30,000 nt of DNA from Chrysomallon squamiferum (taxonomy: Eukaryota > Mollusca > Gastropoda > Neomphalida > Peltospiridae). The position numbers and the translations under genes are program-made. The notes beneath the pieces were generated by a model. The model was not told the DNA's origin. It did no database searches and saw only the letters and a program-made list of their open reading frames with translations. Positions within the stretch are counted from its first letter, which is position 1; each line of letters starts with the position of its first letter. Of the stretch, positions 29,675-30,000 are shown piece after piece. The stretch lies in contig CM022665.1 in the NCBI GenBank assembly GCA_012295275.1, forward strand, positions 43,431,152-43,461,151, in the 5' to 3' direction.

Positions 29675-30000
29675 ATATATTTATTTATTTAATTATTTAT
29701 TATTATTTTTATAATTTTTATTTATTTTATTTATTTATTGATTTATTTATTTATTTATTTATCTGAATGTTTGTTTATTATTTATTATTATTATTTATTT
29801 ATTTTATTTATTTTATTTTTATTTATTTATTGATTTATTTCTTTGTTTATTTGTTTGTTTGTTTATTTACATGTCACAGAGAGTACAGACATGACACAGG
29901 CAGGTGACAGTGGCTATGTGACAGCTGCTCTGGGCAACACCTGGAGTCACAGTGTCAACACTCGTCTCATCCTGCAATACCTGGACGGTGACAGGCGACA
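6174..30000 (+). CDS. RAD51B: RAD51B, RAD51 paralogue of the BCDX2 complex (3' end beyond window)
   Basis: RAD51B is a nuclear RecA/RAD51-family ATPase. With RAD51C, RAD51D and XRCC2 it forms BCDX2, which promotes RAD51 filament assembly in homologous recombination. Eight coding exons join in frame to give 313 residues plus two bases. Residues 1-66 form the helical N-terminal domain and 67-104 the linker. Walker A GPAGCGKT is at 107-114, YIDTEGAF at 139-146, Walker B LIIID at 205-209, and TNQITT at 255-260. The near-invariant GNTWSHSVNTRLILQYLD lies at 292-309. Length, order and residue matches follow human RAD51B; exon 1 encodes 28 residues in both. Introns are 553, 798, 1312, 630, 1901, 17142 and 550 bases, so intron 6 dominates the locus. 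The remaining roughly 40 C-terminal residues lie outside the window. The assignment to RAD51B rather than another paralogue is firm. Confidence 0.96.
6811..6924 (+). CDS. RAD51B: RAD51B coding exon 2
   Basis: This exon has 38 codons, with acceptor tttgtag before 6811 and donor gtaagt at 6925, phase 0 at both ends. It encodes the helical N-terminal domain segment, including LLKLTASGYFTVNDLI and a CSEACIP run matching the vertebrate VSRACAP region. Confidence 0.93.
6925..7407. other. RAD51B intron 2, 5' part
   Basis: AT-rich intron sequence with short T homopolymers and a (TA)n run near 6953. Nothing else is recognised. Confidence 0.5.
7408..7717. repeat. (ATT)n/(ACT)n triplet array abutting an exon acceptor
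   Basis: About 310 bases of triplet repeat start as ATT and change to ACT/TAC. They end within a few bases of the AG that opens RAD51B exon 3. The usual polypyrimidine tract is therefore replaced by TAC repeats. The array is also open in frame with exon 3 as an Ile/Thr tract. Long poly-Leu, poly-Thr and poly-Val frames across it are artefacts. Confidence 0.95.
7723..7836 (+). CDS. RAD51B: RAD51B coding exon 3
   Basis: It has 38 codons (ALSLWSKHKEKK ... HGGLIAGTISE), phase 0 at both ends, with acceptor ttacag and donor gtacaa. It covers the linker and the LPELDKVLHGG segment that precedes the ATPase core in RAD51 paralogues. The acceptor context is unusual because it is embedded at the end of the triplet array. 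A second AG at 7707-7708 would add 14 bases and break frame. Confidence 0.94.
7846..8085. repeat. 58-bp tandem repeat, four copies
   Basis: Four head-to-tail units start with CAG at 7846, 7904, 7962 and 8020, exactly 58 bases apart. Each includes a TTCACTTA/TTCATTTA block, TTTTCTGTA, and a TTTATACTGTACAG-like end. The array begins only nine bases after the exon 3 donor. The last unit decays at about 8077-8085. Confidence 0.92.
8086..9148. other. RAD51B intron 3, remainder
   Basis: Complex AT-rich intron DNA. Around 8174-8240, GGACACC, GGTGTCCCT and AGGTGTCC form partial direct and inverted repeats. Around 8830-8960 there is non-repetitive sequence of more balanced composition that could be old transposon material. 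I recognise no gene. Confidence 0.4.
9149..9285 (+). CDS. RAD51B: RAD51B coding exon 4 (Walker A)
   Basis: This 137-base exon has acceptor tttttgcag, donor gtgtgt, phase 0 in and phase 2 out. It encodes residues 105-150 with the nucleotide-binding P-loop GPAGCGKT followed by QFCVML. The YIDTEGAFCAER strand near its end corresponds to the human YIDTESAFSAER. The gtgtgt donor is weaker than the others in this gene. Confidence 0.96.
9286..9915. other. RAD51B intron 4
   Basis: A 630-base AT-rich intron with nothing recognisable beyond short T runs and (TATG)n near 9815. Short open frames on both strands look like chance. Confidence 0.6.
9916..10035 (+). CDS. RAD51B: RAD51B coding exon 5
   Basis: This 120-base exon is phase 2 at both ends, with acceptor aactctag and donor gtaaaa. 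It encodes residues 151-190, with LLEIARTKYADYF at its start, equivalent to the human LVEIAESRFPRYF. The split arginine codons at both borders reconstruct correctly. Confidence 0.95.
10036..10805. other. RAD51B intron 5, 5' part, with a duplicated acceptor-like block
   Basis: AAT and related repeats occupy about 10220-10240 and 10420-10480. A block containing atacattcctttctc...ctacagactt occurs twice (about 10479-10522 and 10551-10595), so two acceptor-like CTACAG sites lie 72 bases apart. After the second, two overlapping open frames of about 60 codons run to 10706 and 10785; neither resembles a known protein. One is phase-compatible with the exon 5 donor. Confidence 0.45.
10806..10912. repeat. 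Short irregular tandem repeat around TTACCTGGTTC
   Basis: TTACCTGGTT recurs at 10806, 10852 and 10886. Each is followed by related GTAACC/GCAACC-ATGAC or GTGACCCC blocks, with unequal spacing of 46 and 34 bases. It is a small local duplication in intron 5. Confidence 0.75.
10998..11092. repeat. Two long poly(T) runs flanking 45 bases
   Basis: Runs of more than 20 T at about 10999-11020 and 11066-11091 enclose a short complex segment. On the minus strand these are two poly(A) tails close together, as left by successive retroposition or by a duplicated tail. Assembly of such runs is also error-prone. Confidence 0.6.
11386..11565 (-). pseudogene. Truncated Tigger-like transposase, DNA-binding domain only
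   Basis: Fifty-nine residues form a psq-like helix-turn-helix domain (about residues 18-57) resembling pogo/Tigger and CENP-B N-termini, and then a stop. The usual transposase is several hundred residues with a DDE domain, so this remnant cannot transpose. Start choice: the ATG at 11563-11565 immediately precedes the typical KK...SAxxKKR basic leader; the open frame extends upstream without family resemblance. Confidence 0.75.
11386..11839 (-). mobile_element. Tigger/pogo-type DNA transposon fragment (5' end)
   Basis: The minus strand starts with CAGTGGTACCTCAAGTTACC (11837 inward) next to a TA dinucleotide. This is the form of a pogo/Tigger terminal inverted repeat inserted at TA. About 270 bases further in, a 59-codon frame (11565-11386) begins MDHKKVSAKDSAEKKKRM and contains EIKLEIIEKNKQG and LSTSTLCTILK. 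This is the pattern of the CENP-B/Tigger N-terminal helix-turn-helix that binds the transposon end. The frame stops right after that domain, and neither the DDE catalytic domain nor the second terminal repeat is present. It is a truncated, inactive 5' fragment in the orientation opposite to RAD51B. Confidence 0.8.
11937..12120 (+). CDS. RAD51B: RAD51B coding exon 6 (Walker B)
   Basis: This 184-base exon has acceptor ttttacag and donor gtaagt, phase 2 in and phase 0 out. It encodes residues 191-251. KLIIIDSIASLVRKEY contains the Walker B strand (Asp209) and the following serine-rich segment typical of RAD51 paralogues. It ends LKYTAEVFSIP, matching the human LKYLAEEFSIP. The very long intron 6 follows. 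Confidence 0.96.
12121..13460. other. RAD51B intron 6, 5' part; nothing recognised
   Basis: AT-rich intron DNA with short repeats: (CA)n at about 12751-12770, and (ATTT)n/(TTA)n at about 12975-13035. No open frame or RNA structure is recognised. Confidence 0.5.
13461..13835. repeat. (TA)n then (TATG)n/(TG)n compound microsatellite
   Basis: A pure TA run (about 13466-13507) is followed by TATG tetranucleotides (about 13594-13627) and interrupted TG/TATG repeats to about 13830. The cysteine/tyrosine/valine-rich frames read across it come from the repeat. Confidence 0.9.
13836..14385. other. Intron 6 complex segment with (CA)n
   Basis: A mostly non-repetitive segment interrupted by (GTT)n near 13916 and (CA)n at about 14110-14154, ending in an A-run at about 14389. 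Two frames are open together from about 14205 to 14366; the one ending in TAA at 14366 encodes roughly 54 residues. I recognise no family, so it may be unclassified transposon debris with an A-tail. Confidence 0.35.
14390..15350. repeat. Pyrimidine-rich degenerate minisatellite (TCTCACTTTATTTCTC type)
   Basis: About 960 bases are nearly all C/T with sparse A. From about 14670 to 15230 the blocks TCTCACTTTATTTCTC and TCTTTCACATCTCACTTT recur with a loose period near 40 bases. Long Phe/Ser/Leu frames (for example 14626-15348) are products of this composition and not genes. Confidence 0.85.
15351..15900. other. Intron 6, AT-rich segment
   Basis: Intron DNA with a short (CA)n at about 15582-15601 and several T/A runs. 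No gene is recognised. Confidence 0.5.
15901..16460. repeat. Second pyrimidine-rich tract (TTCTTTC/TCATTTC)
   Basis: About 560 bases of T-rich and C-poor sequence built from TTTCTTTC, CATTTC and CTTCTT words, with long T runs near 16040, 16363 and 16450. It is less periodic than the preceding tract. The minus strand is correspondingly purine-rich, so the Lys/Glu-rich frame there is spurious. Confidence 0.8.
16461..16833. other. Intron 6, short complex segment between poly(T)/(A) runs
   Basis: Homopolymer-rich DNA with a non-repetitive core at about 16640-16780. No feature is recognised. Confidence 0.4.
16834..17140. repeat. Degenerate ~110-125 bp tandem repeat, three copies
   Basis: Three related units each start with a T run and G(T)CCC plus an AAATTTGTT-like block (at about 16842, 16966 and 17078). 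They continue to an ATAGG/ATAGT block and end in TTTGTTTATTTAT repeats. Spacing is about 124 and 112 bases. Divergence suggests an old duplication of one A/T-tailed element. Confidence 0.65.
17225..17303 (+). other. Exon-like segment A in intron 6
   Basis: The acceptor-like ccttcag before 17225 and donor-like aag|gtgaaa at 17304 bound 79 bases. Read in phase 2 they give 26 codons: LILDQTSIRDLILEP then VIALPEDLINK. A weaker acceptor at 17245 would start at the second half. The segment shares the SI-DLILEP core with segment B about 100 bases downstream in the same phase. I do not recognise the protein. It might be an exon of an unannotated transcript or decayed repeat sequence. Confidence 0.3.
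17349..17445 (+). other. Exon-like segment B: candidate alternative terminal exon
   Basis: A strong acceptor (cctttctcttcag, pyrimidine tract throughout) precedes 31 codons and TGA (17443-17445) in phase 2: IGDLILEPCSVEVIDL, then TTDLLKLLVEGSPES. Phase 2 is compatible with splicing from RAD51B exon 4 or 5, but not from exon 6, which ends in phase 0. If used by RAD51B it would truncate the protein before Walker B. A nested separate gene is the alternative. The core also resembles the complement of a tRNA TPsiC arm (GGATTTGATCC), so a SINE remnant cannot be excluded. Confidence 0.35.
17446..18390. other. Intron 6 complex DNA downstream of segment B (possible 3' UTR)
   Basis: Non-coding, moderately AT-rich sequence with T-run/A-run pairs near 17557-17590. 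If segment B is a real terminal exon, this would be its 3' UTR. I see no gene of its own here. Confidence 0.35.
18394..18664. repeat. (GT)n-(GA)n compound microsatellite, then a second (GA)n
   Basis: GT repeats (18394-18429) pass into GA repeats (to about 18470), followed by purine-rich DNA and another GA run (18614-18664). Minus-strand Ser/Leu frames are artefacts. Confidence 0.95.
18665..19270. other. Intron 6, AT-rich complex DNA
   Basis: Non-repetitive AT-rich DNA of 3' UTR-like appearance, with AATAAA-type hexamers near 18746 and 19074. There is no coding signal. Confidence 0.4.
19273..19303 (+). terminator. Candidate poly(A) site (AATAAA plus GU-rich element)
   Basis: AATAAA at 19273-19278 is followed within ten bases by GTGTGGTATGTGCTGTGTTG, a canonical hexamer plus downstream GU-rich arrangement. 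It lies 1.8 kb downstream of segment B on the same strand and could end such a transcript. AATAAA is frequent in AT-rich DNA, so this is only suggestive. Confidence 0.3.
19304..19650. other. Intron 6, T-rich segment
   Basis: AT-rich sequence with homopolymer runs. Nothing is recognised. Confidence 0.5.
19655..19712. repeat. (CTT)n tract ending in an acceptor-like CCCAG
   Basis: CTT triplets with two interruptions end in tttctcccag at 19713. The result is a perfect pyrimidine tract plus AG in front of the only GC-rich block nearby. Confidence 0.85.
19713..19975. other. GC-richer island with a hairpin in intron 6
   Basis: This non-repetitive island follows the CTT tract. Its 5' part contains CCCCTCCCACT and AGTGGGTGGGG separated by one base (about 19740-19762), an 11-bp inverted repeat with one mismatch. 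The minus strand is open for 82 codons without recognisable domains. Possibly a conserved regulatory element or transposon end. Confidence 0.35.
20231..20400. repeat. (CT)n tract, interrupted
   Basis: About 170 bases of almost pure CT repeats with TATCT, AAC and CCC interruptions. Confidence 0.95.
20440..20665. promoter_or_regulatory. Candidate intronic enhancer-like island
   Basis: A non-repetitive block between microsatellites carries TTAATTA and other TAAT homeodomain-type sites (about 20497-20526), a forkhead-like ATAAACA (20528-20534), and an ATTGT SOX-like site near 20551. ACCACA (Runx-like) and CAGATG (E-box) occur at about 20597-20613. Such dense motif content with no coding frame is what a conserved regulatory element looks like. 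There is no comparative evidence available here. Confidence 0.25.
20683..20995. repeat. (TA)n and (ACAT)n/(CA)n microsatellites
   Basis: A TA run lies at about 20684-20703. After about 145 bases of complex DNA, an ACATAC/TA/CA compound array occupies about 20850-20993. The Tyr/Thr/His-rich and Val/Tyr-rich frames there are artefacts. Confidence 0.9.
21143..22038. repeat. 22-bp minisatellite, about 40 units, with higher-order structure
   Basis: The unit is ACAAGACATTCTCACCCTG plus three variable bases. Variants (CCCTCACTG, CACACTG, CAGCCTG, GATATTC) mark individual copies, and a few units are 21 bp. The rare variants recur in register. GAATAAGACATTCCCTC appears at 21292 and 21555 (263 bases, about 12 units), and AGATATTCTCACC at 21691 and 21845 (154 bases, exactly 7 units). 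The array therefore grew by block duplications as well as unit by unit. The period is not a multiple of three, so it is not coding. Confidence 0.95.
22162..22238. repeat. (CT)n tract
   Basis: CT repeats decay into CCTCT words and are followed by GAGGGAGA, which can fold back on the tract. Confidence 0.95.
22239..22680. other. Intron 6 complex island, no gene assigned
   Basis: A non-repetitive block of more balanced base composition. It includes ATC/GAC/AAC triplets near 22440-22475 and GATGAT near 22506. Frames of 75-80 codons are open on both strands at once, which argues against real coding. A conserved non-coding element or old transposon fragment is possible. Confidence 0.3.
22795..22850 (+). 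terminator. Poly(A)-signal-like AATAAA with GU-rich downstream
   Basis: AATAAA at 22795-22800 is followed by a GTGTATGTGTGTGTG run from about 22816. The downstream element is also an ordinary microsatellite, so a chance arrangement is likely. Confidence 0.15.
22891..22937. repeat. (GT)n microsatellite
   Basis: About 23 uninterrupted GT units. Confidence 0.95.
23322..23397. repeat. (GTT)n to (GGT)n switch repeat
   Basis: About twelve GTT units change abruptly to about thirteen GGT units. The GGT half can form two-tetrad G-quadruplexes on the plus strand. Poly-Val/Gly and poly-Pro/Thr frames are artefacts. Confidence 0.95.
23450..23930. repeat. (CA)n/(ACAGACAC)n then (AAT)n/(AGT)n compound array
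   Basis: CA-rich repeats with ACAGACAC motifs (23450-23672) are followed after about 35 bases by AAT/AGT/AGC triplets (about 23708-23928). The Thr/His and Ser/Asn-rich frame (23492-23929) is a repeat product. Confidence 0.9.
23931..24444. other. Intron 6, AT-rich segment
   Basis: A-runs and a (TA)n at about 23961-23980, then complex DNA at about 24240-24440. Nothing is recognised. Confidence 0.45.
24445..25300. repeat. ~40-bp minisatellite, about 20 units
   Basis: The unit contains TGAAGACTTTACTCTAAACC, AGTGTACATTCACACACA, and either TATG or GGTTG before the next GAAGAC. Units vary by small deletions, and the CATATG and CAGGTTG forms partly alternate. The first units (GGAGGCTTCTCTAAACC) are more diverged, suggesting growth from that end. 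The period is near 40 bases and not coding. Confidence 0.93.
25301..25800. other. Intron 6 complex island
   Basis: Mostly non-repetitive, less AT-rich sequence with a short (CT)n at about 25372-25394. E-box CACGTG overlaps 25599-25604. It is a possible regulatory block, but nothing decisive is visible. Confidence 0.3.
25803..26060. repeat. (ATTT)n, a 46-bp duplication and (TG)n
   Basis: ATTT/GTTT repeats (about 25808-25885) precede a 46-bp unit starting ATGTTTTTGTTAAATTG at 25911 and 25957 with a partial copy at 26003. (TG)n follows at about 26037-26058. Confidence 0.9.
26061..26400. other. Intron 6, AT-rich then CTT-rich segment
   Basis: Complex AT-rich DNA, followed by a CTT/TTTCTT pyrimidine tract at about 26280-26367. 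No gene is recognised. Confidence 0.5.
26401..26750. other. GC-rich island with G-quadruplex motif in intron 6
   Basis: This is the most GC-rich stretch of the intron. At 26557-26596 four G runs (7, 3, 3 and 8 G) are separated by 5, 13 and 1 bases, a G-quadruplex-capable arrangement on the non-template strand of RAD51B. Short frames on both strands overlap and show no domain. Confidence 0.5.
26753..27200. repeat. (TG)n, AT-rich DNA and (ATC)n/(ATT)n
   Basis: (TG)n at about 26753-26783, ATTATT near 26827-26843, and ATC/ATT triplets with GTC variants at about 27065-27195. The Asp/Asn-rich minus-strand frame is a repeat product. Confidence 0.85.
27201..28794. other. Intron 6, mostly complex AT-rich DNA
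   Basis: No gene or RNA is recognised. Embedded simple repeats are (TA)n at 27580-27598 and 27959-27976, (CT)n-poly(T) at about 28003-28041, and (CA)n at about 28353-28390. The block at 28400-28740 is more balanced in composition and non-repetitive. Confidence 0.45.
28795..28960. repeat. (GAT)n to (AAT)n triplet array
   Basis: Interrupted GATGATGAT units grade into AATAATAAT over about 165 bases. Confidence 0.9.
29263..29329 (+). CDS. RAD51B: RAD51B coding exon 7
   Basis: This 67-base exon has acceptor tttttcacag and donor gtatga, phase 0 in and phase 1 out. It encodes residues 252-273 (IIVTNQITTRYGKQ, then EGATTEQY) plus the first base of the next codon. It directly continues the FSIP end of exon 6, as in human (EFSIPVILTNQITT), across the 17-kb intron. 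The variable loop after TNQITT is shorter than in human. Confidence 0.94.
29415..29872. repeat. Intron 7: poly(T), (ATCT)n, (GTCT)n and (ATTT)n arrays
   Basis: Almost the whole 550-base intron is simple sequence. It holds a T run (about 29420-29452), ATCT/TTTA words, an uninterrupted (TCTG)n at 29626-29671, and ATTT/GTTT repeats up to the acceptor. The 114-codon frame through it is spurious. Confidence 0.9.
29880..30000 (+). CDS. RAD51B: RAD51B coding exon 8 (runs off the window)
   Basis: Acceptor atgtcacag precedes 29880. The first two bases complete a Glu codon, and 39 full codons follow (275-313) plus two bases. GNTWSHSVNTRLILQYLDGDRR is nearly identical to human RAD51B and fixes both frame and paralogue identity. 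The acceptor is followed by AGAG, so a two-base shift is possible but would break frame. No donor or stop is reached. Confidence 0.95.

Overview
This is an animal nuclear DNA window, not bacterial or viral. Protein-coding information sits in short exons bounded by GT/AG splice sites. The rest is AT-rich and crowded with microsatellites, minisatellites, homopolymers and transposon debris. The mix of heavy simple-sequence load, an intronless rhodopsin-family receptor, a RAD51B gene with vertebrate-like intron positions and a pogo/Tigger-type fossil suggests a lophotrochozoan, most likely a mollusc. That placement is an inference; no sequence here fixes the species.

Layout. (1) 67-1404, minus strand: a complete single-exon class A GPCR of 445 residues with a long third intracellular loop containing ten glutamines. 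(2) 1405-6110: AT-rich intergenic DNA between two divergently transcribed genes. It holds an alternating purine/pyrimidine tract fused to a (TC)n tract, a CTCF-core-like site, a perfect CRE palindrome followed by a TATA-like box, and an A-tailed SINE-like island. (3) 6174 to beyond 30000, plus strand: RAD51B, the RAD51 paralogue of the BCDX2 homologous-recombination complex. Eight coding exons are visible: 6174-6257, 6811-6924, 7723-7836, 9149-9285, 9916-10035, 11937-12120, 29263-29329 and 29880 onward. Together they encode 313 residues plus two bases before the window ends. All joins keep frame, and the product contains Walker A and Walker B motifs and the conserved GNTWSHSVNTRL segment.

Intron 6 (12121-29262, 17.1 kb) fills more than half the window. 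It contains long pyrimidine tracts, a 22-bp minisatellite of about 40 copies with higher-order structure (21143-22038), a roughly 40-bp minisatellite of about 20 copies (24445-25300), many microsatellites, a few complex islands that could be regulatory, and a pair of related exon-like segments at 17225-17445. The second of that pair has a strong acceptor, an open frame to a stop and a plausible downstream poly(A) site. It is the best candidate here for something unannotated. Intron 5 carries a Tigger/pogo transposon fragment (11386-11839).

The receptor and the repair gene have no evident functional link; their adjacency may only mean shared flanking DNA. I see no operon, CRISPR, prophage or other multi-gene system.
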